Assembly (NCBI RefSeq): GCF_014851915.1 | Contig: NZ_JACVAP010000001.1 | Span: forward strand, 806,001 to 870,000 | Reading direction: 5' to 3' | Length of the DNA stretch: 64,000 nt | Origin: Xanthomonas sp. XNM01 | GTDB lineage: Bacteria > Pseudomonadota > Gammaproteobacteria > Xanthomonadales > Xanthomonadaceae | Part shown: positions 24,372-32,518 of the stretch, in pieces | Layout of the letters: each line of letters begins with the position of its first letter | Numbering within the stretch: the stretch's first letter is position 1 | Made by a program: the position numbers and the translations under genes | The notes under the pieces: model-generated | The model's input: the letters and a program-made list of their open reading frames with translations, nothing else | What the model was told of the DNA's origin: nothing | Databases searched by the model: none

Positions 24372-25502
24372 ATGGAACTGCGCTTGAAGGTGGTGCTGAT
24401 GGCGGCCGTGCTGGCTGCCGGGTGTGGGGGTCCGGGGGGCGACGCGGACGCGCCGGCCGCGGACGGTAGGGCGGGCGGCGGCGTGCTGCACGTCTACAAC
24501 TGGTCGGACTACATCGCCGAGGACACGGTCCCCGGTTTCGAGAAAGCCACGGGAACCCGGGTCACCTACGGCGTCTTCGACAGCAACGAGGTGCTGGAAG
24601 CCAGGCTGCTGGCGGGCGGGAGCGGCTTCGACGTCGTCGTGCCGTCGCTGCAGTTCCTCGGCCGGCAGATCCAGGCCGGCGTGTTCCAGCCGTTGGACAA
24701 GACCAGGCTGAAGAACTACGCCAACCTCGACCCGGCGCTGATGGAGCGCATCGCGGTGCAGGACCCGGGTAACCGCCATGCGGTGCCCTACCTGTGGGGG
24801 ACCACCGGCATCGGCTACAACGTGGACCGGCTGACCGCCGCGTTCGGTAACACCGACATCGCCTCCAGCTGGGACCTGGTGTTCAAGCCGGAGAACATCG
24901 CCAGGATGAAGGACTGCGGAGTGATGTTCCTGGACACGCCTTCGGAACTGCTGCCGATCGCGCTGAACTACCTGGGCGAGGATCCCAACAGCACCAACCC
25001 GGACGTGATCCAGAAAGGCGCCGACCTGCTCAAGACGGTGCGTCCCTACATCCAGACCTTCCATTCCAGCCAGTACATCGACGCGCTGGCCAACGGCAGC
25101 GCCTGCCTGGTGATCGGCTGGTCGGGCGATGTGCTGCAGGCGCGCGACCGCGCCGAGGAGGCCGGCAACGGAGTCAAGGTGGCCTATTCGATTCCGAAGC
25201 AGGGCACGGCGATGTTCTTCGACATGCTGGCGATCCCGAAGGACGCCAAGAACCTGGACAACGCCTACGCCTTCATCGACTACCTGCTGCGACCCGAGGT
25301 GGCCGCGGCCAACACCAACTACGTGAGCTACCCCAATCCGGTCAAGTCCTCGCTGTCGCTGGTGGACGAGGCCATCCGGGACGATCCGACCATCTATCCA
25401 CCAGCCGACGTGGCCGCCAAACTGTTCACCCTGGCGGTGGTGCCGCCGGAGGTCGACCGCCAGTACACGCGGCTGTGGACCGAACTGAAGACCGGCCGTT
25501 GA
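24372..25502 (+). CDS. potF: Polyamine-binding lipoprotein, PotF-like, copy 2
   Basis: 376 residues, a lipoprotein with lipobox LAAGC and a DADAPAAD-rich linker before the LHVYNWSDYIAEDTVPGFEKATG motif. By eye roughly two thirds of residues match copy 1 across the full length, including GTTGIGYNVDRL, the ARDRAEEAGNGV block and the TRLWTEKLTGR-like end, so this is a tandem duplication. NYS has become NWS at the pocket entrance and DYD/VYDSDE has become VFDSNE, so ligand preference may differ. It lies directly upstream of potG and may be the partner of choice for the permease. Longer upstream starts lack a signal sequence, so ATG 24372 is used. Confidence 0.92.
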   Translation: MELRLKVVLMAAVLAAGCGGPGGDADAPAADGRAGGGVLHVYNWSDYIAEDTVPGFEKATGTRVTYGVFDSNEVLEARLLAGGSGFDVVVPSLQFLGRQIQAGVFQPLDKTRLKNYANLDPALMERIAVQDPGNRHAVPYLWGTTGIGYNVDRLTAAFGNTDIASSWDLVFKPENIARMKDCGVMFLDTPSELLPIALNYLGEDPNSTNPDVIQKGADLLKTVRPYIQTFHSSQYIDALANGSACLVIGWSGDVLQARDRAEEAGNGVKVAYSIPKQGTAMFFDMLAIPKDAKNLDNAYAFIDYLLRPEVAAANTNYVSYPNPVKSSLSLVDEAIRDDPTIYPPADVAAKLFTLAVVPPEVDRQYTRLWTELKTGR

Positions 25503-25546
25503 CGCACCGGCGACACGGGCGCGTGCGAGGGTCGAGGGCATAACGT

Positions 25547-25566
25547 GCGGGCCGGCGAGGGCCCGC
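25547..25566 (+). terminator. GC hairpin upstream of potG
   Basis: GCGGGCC, 6-base loop, GGCCCGC between the second potF stop and the potG start; it ends 11 bases before the potG Shine-Dalgarno. It could attenuate transcription or affect potG translation. No T-run. Confidence 0.35.
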
Positions 25567-25585
25567 CGACGGGACTGGAGTGGTC

Positions 25586-26710
25586 ATGGCGTCAGGCAAC
25601 GAGCGGGTCGGGGACAGCGGGGTCGAGGGTTATCTGCGCATCGAGAGCGTGCGCAAGGAATTCGACGGATTCGTCGCGGTCGACGACGTCACGCTGGACA
25701 TCCGCAAGGGCGAAATCTTCGCGCTGCTGGGCGGGTCGGGCAGCGGCAAGTCCACGCTGCTGCGCTGCCTGGCCGGCTTCGAGACCCCGACAAGGGGCCG
25801 GATCATCCTCGACGGCGAGGTCATGAACGAGCTGCCGCCGTACGAGCGGCCGATGAACATGATGTTCCAGTCCTACGCGCTGTTCCCGCACATGACGGTG
25901 GAGCAGAACATCGCGTTCGGCCTCAAGCAGGACCGGATGCCGAAGGACGCCATCCGCGCGCGCGTGGCCGAGATGCTGGAACTGGTGCAGCTGGGCAGGC
26001 TGGCGACGCGCAAGCCGCACCAGCTTTCTGGTGGCCAGCAGCAGCGCGTGGCGCTGGCGCGCTCGCTGGCCAAGGGGCCGAAGCTGCTGCTGCTGGACGA
26101 GCCGATGGGCGCGCTGGACAAGAAGCTGCGTTCGCGGATGCAGCTGGAACTGGTCAACATCATCGAAGGCTCGGGCGTGACCTGCGTGATGGTCACCCAC
26201 GACCAGGAAGAGGCGATGACCATGGCCACGCGCATCGCGCTGATGGACCAGGGCTGGATCCAGCAGGTCGGCAAGCCCGACGACATCTACGAGCAGCCGG
26301 CCAACCGCTTCGCCGCCGAGTTCATCGGTTCGGTCAACCTGGTCGACGGCGTGATCGACGAGGACCTGCCCGAGTACGTGACGCTGAAGACGCCGGCGTT
26401 CCCGGCCACGATCTACATCGGCCACGGCATCACCGGCTTCGAAGGCCAGCAGGTGGCGTTCGCGCTGCGCCCGGAGAAGCTGGAGATCGGCAAGGACGAG
26501 CCGGCGCAGCCGCACAACAAGGCGCAGGGCACGATCGAGGACATCGCCTATTTCGGCAGCCATTCGGTCTACCACGTGCGTCTGCCCAGCGGGATCAAGC
26601 TGATGGCCAACTTCACCAACCGCGAGCGCTGGGCCAGCGAAGGCATGACCTGGGGCGACACCGTGTGGGTCAGCTGGCGCGAGAACGACGGCGTGGTGCT
26701 GACCTCATGA
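25586..26710 (+). CDS. potG: Polyamine ABC transporter ATPase PotG
   Basis: 374 residues. ATP-binding subunit of a PotFGHI-type importer on the cytoplasmic face of the inner membrane. Walker A is GGSGSGKST, the ABC signature LSGGQQQRVALARS and Walker B LLLLDEPMGALD, followed by a switch His in VTHDQ. After ~residue 250 a TOBE domain (VAFALRPEKLEIG) is present. GGAG ends five bases before ATG 25586. It overlaps potH by four bases (ATGA), so the ATPase and permeases are translationally coupled. Confidence 0.95.
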   Translation: MASGNERVGDSGVEGYLRIESVRKEFDGFVAVDDVTLDIRKGEIFALLGGSGSGKSTLLRCLAGFETPTRGRIILDGEVMNELPPYERPMNMMFQSYALFPHMTVEQNIAFGLKQDRMPKDAIRARVAEMLELVQLGRLATRKPHQLSGGQQQRVALARSLAKGPKLLLLDEPMGALDKKLRSRMQLELVNIIEGSGVTCVMVTHDQEEAMTMATRIALMDQGWIQQVGKPDDIYEQPANRFAAEFIGSVNLVDGVIDEDLPEYVTLKTPAFPATIYIGHGITGFEGQQVAFALRPEKLEIGKDEPAQPHNKAQGTIEDIAYFGSHSVYHVRLPSGIKLMANFTNRERWASEGMTWGDTVWVSWRENDGVVLTS

Positions 26711-27618
26711 GCGCGCGCGGGCTCACACGCTTCCTGCCCGGCGGCCGCTGGCTGGTGATCGCCGGCCCGTTCCTGTGGCTGGCGCTGTTCTTCGCGATCC
26801 CGTTCCTGATCGTGCTGAAGATCTCGTTCTCGCGGCTGGCCATCGCGATGCCGCCGTACACGCCCATCCTGGAATACGTCGACAACGCGCTGACGATGCG
26901 CCTGAACCTGGGCAACTACGCGGCGATCTTCGCCGACTCGCAGTACGCGCTGGCCTATGCCAGCTCGATCAAGATTGCGGCGATTTCGACCCTGTGCTGC
27001 CTGCTGATCGGCTACCCGATGGCCTACGTGATCGCGCGGATGAAGCCGTCCACGCGCAACATCGCACTGATGGCGGTGGTGCTGCCGTCGTGGACCTCGT
27101 TCCTGATCCGGGTCTATGCCTGGATCGGCATCCTCGACGCCAACGGCATCCTCAACCGCACCCTGATGTCACTGGGAATCATCGACACGCCGCTGCGCAT
27201 CCTCTACACCCCGACCGCGGCCTACATCGGCATCGTCTACTGCTACCTGCCGTTCATGGTGCTGCCGCTGTACGCCAACCTGGTCAAGCTCGACAACCGC
27301 CTGCTGGAAGCGGCCTACGACCTCGGCGCCAGGCCGTGGCAGGCGTTCCTGCGGATCACCCTGCCGCTGTCGCGCGCGGGCATCATCGCCGGCTGCATGC
27401 TGGTGATGATCCCGGCGGTGGGCGAGTTCGTGATCCCAGAGATGCTGGGTGGGCCGGACACGCTGATGATCGGCCGCGTGCTGTGGGGCGAGTTCTTCAA
27501 CAACCGCGACTGGCCGGCCGCGTCGGCGGTGGCGATCGTGATGCTGTGCCTTCTGCTGGTGCCGATCCTGATCTTCAACCACGTGCAGCAGAAGCAGATG
27601 GAGGGGCGGCTGACATGA
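26707..27618 (+). CDS. potH: Polyamine ABC transporter permease PotH
   Basis: 303 residues with six predicted membrane helices. The EAA loop that docks on the ATPase reads EAAYDLGARPWQAFLRITLPLS (about residues 200-220). The opening helix (GPFLWLALFFAIPFLIVLKIS) and the long loop with YTPILEYVDN match PotH. It forms the channel with PotI. Its ATG overlaps the potG stop and its stop overlaps the potI start. Confidence 0.95.
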   Translation: MSARGLTRFLPGGRWLVIAGPFLWLALFFAIPFLIVLKISFSRLAIAMPPYTPILEYVDNALTMRLNLGNYAAIFADSQYALAYASSIKIAAISTLCCLLIGYPMAYVIARMKPSTRNIALMAVVLPSWTSFLIRVYAWIGILDANGILNRTLMSLGIIDTPLRILYTPTAAYIGIVYCYLPFMVLPLYANLVKLDNRLLEAAYDLGARPWQAFLRITLPLSRAGIIAGCMLVMIPAVGEFVIPEMLGGPDTLMIGRVLWGEFFNNRDWPAASAVAIVMLCLLLVPILIFNHVQQKQMEGRLT

Positions 27619-28463
27619 TGAAGCCGGCATTCGGCCAACGCACGCTGAGCTGGGCCGTGCTTGCGCTCGGTTTCGCCTTCCTGTACCTGCCGATCGTGCT
27701 GCTGGTGGTGTACTCGTTCAATTCCTCGCGCCTGGCCACGGTCTGGGCCGGCTTCTCGGTGAAGTGGTACGGCGAGCTGCTGCGCGACCGGCAGATGCTG
27801 GACGCGGCCTGGGTCAGCCTGCGCATCGCGTTCTGGACCGCGACCGCGGCCACCGTGATCGGCACCCTCGGCGCGATGGTGATGACGCGCTTCCGGCGCT
27901 TTCCCGGCAAGACCTTCTTCGGCGCGCTGATCACCGCGCCGCTGGTGATGCCCGAGGTCATCATCGGCCTGTCGATCCTGCTGATGCTGGTCTCGGTCGG
28001 CGCCGCGCTGGGCATCCCGTCCAAGGGCATGGTCGCGATCTGGATCGCGCACGTGACCCTGACCGTGTCGTTCGTGACCGTGGTGGTGTCCTCGCGCCTG
28101 CAGGAACTGGACAAGTCGCTGGAAGAGGCGGCGATGGACCTGGGCGCGAACCGGCTGAAGGTGTTCTTCCTGATCACCCTGCCGATCATCGCGCCGGCGC
28201 TGATGAGCGGCTGGCTGCTGGCGTTCACCCTGTCGCTGGACGACGTTGTCATCGCCAGCTTCGTCGCCGGCCCGGACTCGACCACGCTGCCGATCAAGGT
28301 GTTTTCCTCGGTACGGCTGGGCGTGAGCCCGAAGATCAACGCGCTGGCCACGCTGCTGATCATGGCGGTGTCGCTGGCCGCGGTGGTCGGCTGGTGGCTG
28401 ATGTACCGCGAGGAGAAGCGGCGCCAGCGCGACATGCAGCTGGCGCTGCAGGAGAACGGCTGA
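27615..28463 (+). CDS. potI: Polyamine ABC transporter permease PotI
   Basis: 282 residues, six predicted helices, second permease of the importer. EAA loop: EEAAMDLGANRLKVFFLITLP. The YLPIVLLVVYSFNSSR start is typical of PotI/PotC. It starts at ATG 27615 inside the end of potH (ATGATG; a second ATG is three bases on), with GAGGGG eight bases upstream. Last gene of the polyamine operon. A charged C-terminal tail (REEKRRQRDMQ) is probably cytoplasmic. Confidence 0.95.
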   Translation: MMKPAFGQRTLSWAVLALGFAFLYLPIVLLVVYSFNSSRLATVWAGFSVKWYGELLRDRQMLDAAWVSLRIAFWTATAATVIGTLGAMVMTRFRRFPGKTFFGALITAPLVMPEVIIGLSILLMLVSVGAALGIPSKGMVAIWIAHVTLTVSFVTVVVSSRLQELDKSLEEAAMDLGANRLKVFFLITLPIIAPALMSGWLLAFTLSLDDVVIASFVAGPDSTTLPIKVFSSVRLGVSPKINALATLLIMAVSLAAVVGWWLMYREEKRRQRDMQLALQENG

Positions 28464-28771
28464 CGGCGGCAGCGCCGGCCCGGGCGCGGTGACATGACCG
28501 CGTGCGGGTGCGAGGGCGTGATTCCTGTGCGGGGCGGGGCGATCCGGTCCGGCACGCGGGGCTCCGGTGCCGCGTGCGTGGGGCGATGCATGCTGCCCCG
28601 CGTTGCCGCCGTCCACCCTCGGACGGCCTGCGGCGTCGTTTCAGCATCGCAATGCAATGTGAGCCACGCCTTGCCTTTGTTTCATTTTTGAAACGAATGA
28701 TGCTGTGGCGGCCGGTTTATTCCATTTGCAGTGGCGGCCATCATCACCGCACCCCAAGACGAGGCATCGCC
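28464..28771. other. 308-base gap between potI and pirin
   Basis: No gene seen. The first ~150 bases are GC-rich. The last ~130 bases become AT-richer and hold the inverted repeat at 28679-28694 and the probable pirin promoter region. No clear T-run terminator after potI was found. Confidence 0.45.
28679..28694. promoter_or_regulatory. Operator-like palindrome upstream of pirin
   Basis: GTTTCA-TTTT-TGAAAC, a perfect 6-4-6 inverted repeat centred about 85 bases upstream of the pirin ATG, in locally AT-rich DNA. The size and symmetry fit a dimeric regulator of the TetR, LysR or MarR kind. No candidate regulator gene is adjacent. Confidence 0.5.
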
Positions 28772-29629
28772 ATGAACACCGCCAGCCGTGAACCCGCCCG
28801 CATCCTCCGTCGCGTGGTCGGTCGTGCCGCCTCCGATGGCGCCGGCGTTCGCCTGACCCGCGTGATCGGCGGCCCGGACCTGCCGGATCTGGATCCGTTC
28901 CTGCTGCTGGACGAGTTCGGCACCGACAAGGCCGAGGATTACCTCGCCGGCTTCCCGAGCCATCCGCACCGCGGCTTCGAGACCGTCACCTACATGCTCG
29001 ACGGGCGCATGCGGCACAAGGACAACCACGGCAACGAAGGGCTGCTGACGCCCGGCAGCGTGCAGTGGATGACCGCCGGCCGCGGCCTGATCCACTCGGA
29101 GATGCCCGAGCAGGAGGCCGGCCTGATGCGTGGCTTCCAGCTGTGGGTGAACCTGCCGGCGCGCGAGAAGATGACCGACCCGCGCTACCAGGAGTTCGCG
29201 CCGGAGAGGATCCCGGTGGTGCATCCGGCCGACGGTGTCGAGGTCAAGGTGATCGCTGGCGAGGTCGACGGCGTCGCCGGGCCGATCGCGCAGCCCGCCA
29301 CCGATCCGGTCTACCTGGACATCGCCCTGCAGCCGGGCCGACGCTGGGAACACGCGCTGCCGGCGGGGCACAACGCCTTTGCCTATGTGTTCGAAGGCGG
29401 GCTGGAGGTCGGGCAGGGCGAGGATGCGCGGGCGCTGCAGCAGCGCGAGCTGGCCGTGCTCGGCGCCGGCGAGCTGCTGCAGCTGCAGGCCGGTGCCGAC
29501 GGCGCACGCCTGATCCTGGTCGCCGGGCGCCCGCTGCGCGAGCCGGTGATGCGGCACGGCCCGTTCGTGATGAACACCAGGCAGGAACTGATGCAGGCCT
29601 TCGTCGATTACCAAGAAGGCCGCTTCTGA
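28772..29629 (+). CDS. Pirin family protein
   Basis: 285 residues, bicupin. The N-terminal cupin holds the metal ligands in FPSHPHRGFETVTYML and the later HSEMPE segment (three His and one Glu, as in human pirin and YhhW). The GSVQWMTAGRGLIHSEMP block is a family signature. The C-terminal cupin (~180-285) includes a conserved RPLREPVMRHGPFVMNT stretch. Family members include quercetin dioxygenases and redox-sensing regulators; which applies here is unknown. The ATG has GAGG eight bases upstream. Monocistronic, ending at a strong terminator. Confidence 0.93.
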   Translation: MNTASREPARILRRVVGRAASDGAGVRLTRVIGGPDLPDLDPFLLLDEFGTDKAEDYLAGFPSHPHRGFETVTYMLDGRMRHKDNHGNEGLLTPGSVQWMTAGRGLIHSEMPEQEAGLMRGFQLWVNLPAREKMTDPRYQEFAPERIPVVHPADGVEVKVIAGEVDGVAGPIAQPATDPVYLDIALQPGRRWEHALPAGHNAFAYVFEGGLEVGQGEDARALQQRELAVLGAGELLQLQAGADGARLILVAGRPLREPVMRHGPFVMNTRQELMQAFVDYQEGRF

Positions 29630-29647
29630 CGAACGTCGGATGAGTTC

Positions 29648-29673
29648 GGGGCGCCGCGCATGCGTGGCGCCCC
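29648..29673. terminator. Strong bidirectional terminator
   Basis: GGGGCGCC ... GGCGCCCC with CGCATGCG between, giving an 8-bp perfect stem that can extend through a G-T pair and CGCA/TGCG. It sits in the 56 bases between convergent pirin and a small exported-protein gene. Confidence 0.75.
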
Positions 29674-29685
29674 GCGAGCTGCGGC

Positions 29686-30102
29686 TCAGTCCAGCGCGAT
29701 GCCCTGGGCCAGTGCCAGCGAACGCTGCAGCGCCTCCGGATCCGGCGCGTCGACCCAGATCTGGGCGTAACGGTCCTTGCCCAGTTCGATAACCGTGACC
29801 CGCTTCTCCTCGCCGGTGCTGACGGCGATGTCGGGCTCGTACCAGTACATCTCGTGGCTGCCGATCCGGCCTTCTTCCTGCCGGTTGCGCCGCCGCGGCG
29901 AGATCGTCGGCTTGTCGGTGAGCATCACGCCGAACACCTGGCGCCCATCGGTGGCGACCGCGCGGCAGACCAGGAAACCGCTGCCTGGTTGCTGCTCCCA
30001 GCTCAGCGGGGCGCCGGCTGGCAGCTCCGGGCAGGTCTGCTGGGCCTGGGCGTTCCAGGCGACGCCGGCCAGAGCCAGCACTGTCCACTGCACGATGCGC
30101 AT
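29686..30102 (-). CDS. Small exported protein of unknown function
   Basis: 138 residues. The ATG at 30102 gives a clean signal peptide (MRIVQWTVLALAGVAWNAQA, cut before QQTC). The longer frame upstream is Arg-rich and lacks features. The mature part has two cysteines (TCPELP and FLVCRAV), a W/Y-rich middle (SHEMYWYEPD) and a C-terminal IWVDAPDPEALQRSLALAQGI segment that looks like the end of a compact alpha/beta domain. No metal or catalytic motif is visible and I do not recognise the family. It stands alone, with a 245-base featureless gap separating it from the DUF4426 gene. Confidence 0.65.
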   Translation of the reverse strand: MRIVQWTVLALAGVAWNAQAQQTCPELPAGAPLSWEQQPGSGFLVCRAVATDGRQVFGVMLTDKPTISPRRRNRQEEGRIGSHEMYWYEPDIAVSTGEEKRVTVIELGKDRYAQIWVDAPDPEALQRSLALAQGIALD

Positions 30103-30347
30103 TCGATAACCCCCGTCGGCCCCTTGGATGGGCGAGCTCCTGGTTGGCGTGCGTGGCCGGTGCGGTCGTCGCGATGCACCGGCGCGTCCTGCAGCGGCAC
30201 GCGTTGCATGTCGGCCGTCGATGGCGTTCCACCACGCAGGCCGTCCCCGCACCGGACCTTACCGGGCGCGATGCTGCGTTGCAACGTGGCGGGCCGGTGG
30301 CGACGGCGGCGAGGCTGCGCGCTGGCCGGACGCGCAGGCGCCCGGCG

Positions 30348-30854
30348 TCAGAAGCTGCGTTCGAAGCGGAAGCGCTGCTGGCGGCCGTCGACCACCGCCT
30401 CCACATCGATCCTCAACGTGTCGTGGCGGCTGGTGGCGACGATGCCGACGTGGTCGGTGTAGTCGCCGGTGCGGATGCTGCGCAGGGCGACGTCCTGCAT
30501 CCGGCCACTGAGGTCGCGCACGCGGGCGCTCACCCGCTCCGCGTTGGCCGGCAGCTCGCCTTCGGAGGTCTGCCGGCGTATCGCGACCACCAGCAACGCG
30601 CTGCCGTCGCGGCGCTCCACCGCGTACTCGCGTGCCATCGCGTCTCCCAGCGACAGCGTCGGCAACAGGTTGTAGCGGGCCAGGTGGCCATCGCCGAGTT
30701 CGGCCATCGCCGGCTCGGGGGCGAGCACGCGTGCCGCCCGGGGCGCTTCCTGGGCGGTGCAGGCGCCCAGCAGCAGGCAGGCGATGCCGGCCGCGAGCAG
30801 GCGCGGCAGCTGGCGGCAACGGCGCGTCGCGGGCACGGTGGACAAGGTCTGCAT
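30348..30854 (-). CDS. DUF4426-type lipoprotein
   Basis: 168 residues. It has a long charged n-region, a hydrophobic segment and lipobox LLLGAC, so it is probably a lipoprotein. The mature part is beta-rich, with GDGHLARYNLLPT, AREYAVERRDGSALLVVAI and TSRHDTLRIDVEAVVDG strands, which match the DUF4426 pattern. In related gammaproteobacteria a DUF4426 gene often lies near proC, yggS and the pilT pair, as here. It follows proC by ten bases on the same strand, so it is probably co-transcribed. Function is unknown. Confidence 0.72.
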   Translation of the reverse strand: MQTLSTVPATRRCRQLPRLLAAGIACLLLGACTAQEAPRAARVLAPEPAMAELGDGHLARYNLLPTLSLGDAMAREYAVERRDGSALLVVAIRRQTSEGELPANAERVSARVRDLSGRMQDVALRSIRTGDYTDHVGIVATSRHDTLRIDVEAVVDGRQQRFRFERSF

Positions 30855-30864
30855 GGCCGGCCCC

Positions 30865-31698
30865 TCAGTCGCCGCGCGCCAGGGCCGCGCCGCGCAGGCG
30901 GGCGGCATGCACCGCATCGGCGACCAGCGCGCTGAAACCTCCTTGGGCGAAGCTGTCCAGCGCGGCCTGGGTGGTGCCGCCCGGCGAGGTGACGCGCCGC
31001 CGCAGCTCTTCGGGGGCGGCACCGTCCTCGACCAGCATGCGGCCGGCGCCGAGCAGGGTCTGCACCACCAGGGTGCGCGCATCGTCGGCGGCCAGTCCCT
31101 CGGCGATGGCCGCGCGTTCCATCGCTTCGGCCAGCAGGAACACGTAGGCCGGGCCGCTGCCGGAGACCGCGGTGACCGCATCGATCAGCGATTCCTCATC
31201 CACCCAGACCGTGGCGCCGGCACTGCGCAGCAGCGCCTCGGCGGCCGCGCGCTGGCGCGCATCGACGCCTGCGCCGGCGAACAGCCCGGTCACGCCGGCA
31301 CCGAGCAGGGCGGGCGTATTGGGCATGCAGCGCACCACCGGGAGGTCGTCGCCCAGCCACTGCTGCAGCCGCGCGACCGGCGTGCCGGCGGCGATGGAGA
31401 CCAGCAGCGGCCGCTGCCGTCGCGCGCTGTCGGCGAGCGGCGCGCAGGCGGCCTGCATGATCTGCGGCTTCACCGCGAGCATCCAGGTGTCGCAGCCGGT
31501 CACGGCCTGCCGCGCGTCGTCGAACACCGCGATGCCGAAATCGGCGGCCAGCGCGTCGCGGGTGGCGGCGACCGGGTCGGCCACGCGGATGCGCTCCGGT
31601 GCCATGCCCTGGCGGCGCAGCCCGCCGATCAGGCTGCGTGCCATGTTGCCGCCGCCGATGAAGGCGATGCTGCCGTCGGGCAGGCCGTGTGCACTCAT
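30865..31698 (-). CDS. proC: Pyrroline-5-carboxylate reductase
   Basis: 277 residues. Reduces 1-pyrroline-5-carboxylate to proline with NAD(P)H, the last step of proline synthesis. The N-terminal Rossmann motif is FIGGGNMARSLIGGL; the C-terminal dimer/substrate domain carries VTAVSGSGPAYVF and RRRVTSPGGTTQAAL. Length is normal. It lies 22 bases downstream of yggS and 10 bases upstream of the DUF4426 gene, so yggS-proC-DUF4426 form an operon divergent from pilT-pilU. This order is common in gammaproteobacteria. Confidence 0.97.
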   Translation of the reverse strand: MSAHGLPDGSIAFIGGGNMARSLIGGLRRQGMAPERIRVADPVAATRDALAADFGIAVFDDARQAVTGCDTWMLAVKPQIMQAACAPLADSARRQRPLLVSIAAGTPVARLQQWLGDDLPVVRCMPNTPALLGAGVTGLFAGAGVDARQRAAAEALLRSAGATVWVDEESLIDAVTAVSGSGPAYVFLLAEAMERAAIAEGLAADDARTLVVQTLLGAGRMLVEDGAAPEELRRRVTSPGGTTQAALDSFAQGGFSALVADAVHAARLRGAALARGD

Positions 31699-31720
31699 GC
31701 ATCCACTCCGTTGAACGGGA

Positions 31721-32413
31721 TCAGGGGGTTCGCGGCGGGCGCGCGCCGAACAGCGCGGTACCGACCCGCACCATCGTCGCGCCTTCCGACACCGCGACGG
31801 GAAAGTCGTCGCTCATGCCCATCGACAGCGTGTCCACGCCGGGGTACCGGGCGGCCAGCGCTTCGAACAGGTCGCGCATCCGGCGGAACGCCGGACGCCG
31901 CCGTTCCGGATCGGGATGGGGCACCGGGATGGCCATCAGGCCGCGCAGGCGCAGCGTGGGCTCGGCGACGACGTGCGTGGCGAGGGACGCCACGTCGGCC
32001 GGCGTGCAGCCACCCTTGCCGGGTTCGTCCTCCACGTTGACCTGCAGCAGGACGTTCAGCGGTGCGCGTTCGCCGCCGCGGTGACGCGCCAGCGCCGCGA
32101 TCACGCTGGGCCGGTCCAAGCTCTGCACCCAGTCGAAGGTCGCCGCGGCCAGCGCGGCCTTGTTCGACTGCAGGTGGCCGATCAGGTGCCACTCCAGCCC
32201 GGCATCGAGCGTGGCCGGCAGCGCCTGGCGTTTGGCCGCGGCTTCCTGCACGTAGTTCTCGCCGAACGCGCGCTGGCCGGCCGCGGCCAGCCTGGCGACC
32301 GCGTCGGCGTCCTGCATCTTGGAAACGGCGAGCAGGTCCGGAACCGGCCGCCGCGCGGCCAGCGCCGCGTCCCGGATCCTGTGGAGCACCTCGTCGAGCC
32401 GGTTGTCGGGCAT
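31721..32413 (-). CDS. yggS: YggS family PLP homeostasis protein
   Basis: 230 residues, a TIM-barrel PLP-binding protein with no known catalytic turnover that buffers pyridoxal phosphate. The PLP lysine is in LLAVSKMQDADAV; other blocks are FGENYVQEA, WHLIGHLQSNKAA, LLQVNVEDEPGKGG and LSMGMSDDFPVAVSEGATMVRVGTALFG, split across the chain. ATG 32413 gives the standard N-terminus; the upstream extension crosses the pilT promoter and is not credible. Confidence 0.95.
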   Translation of the reverse strand: MPDNRLDEVLHRIRDAALAARRPVPDLLAVSKMQDADAVARLAAAGQRAFGENYVQEAAAKRQALPATLDAGLEWHLIGHLQSNKAALAAATFDWVQSLDRPSVIAALARHRGGERAPLNVLLQVNVEDEPGKGGCTPADVASLATHVVAEPTLRLRGLMAIPVPHPDPERRRPAFRRMRDLFEALAARYPGVDTLSMGMSDDFPVAVSEGATMVRVGTALFGARPPRTP

Positions 32414-32428
32414 GGTCCGTGCGGTCGC

Positions 32429-32455
32429 TTGCGTGTACGTGTGGAGCGTTATACT
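32429..32455 (+). promoter_or_regulatory. pilT: Candidate pilT promoter
   Basis: TTGCGT (32429-32434) and TATACT (32450-32455) with a 15-base spacer, in the 105 bases between divergent yggS and pilT. The -10 is close to consensus; the spacer is short. The leader before pilT would be about 57 bases. Confidence 0.4.
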
Positions 32456-32518
32456 GCCGGCCGGGGACAAATCGCACCAGCTCCGCTGAATTGCGGGCTT
32501 TCATGGGGAAACGTAGTC

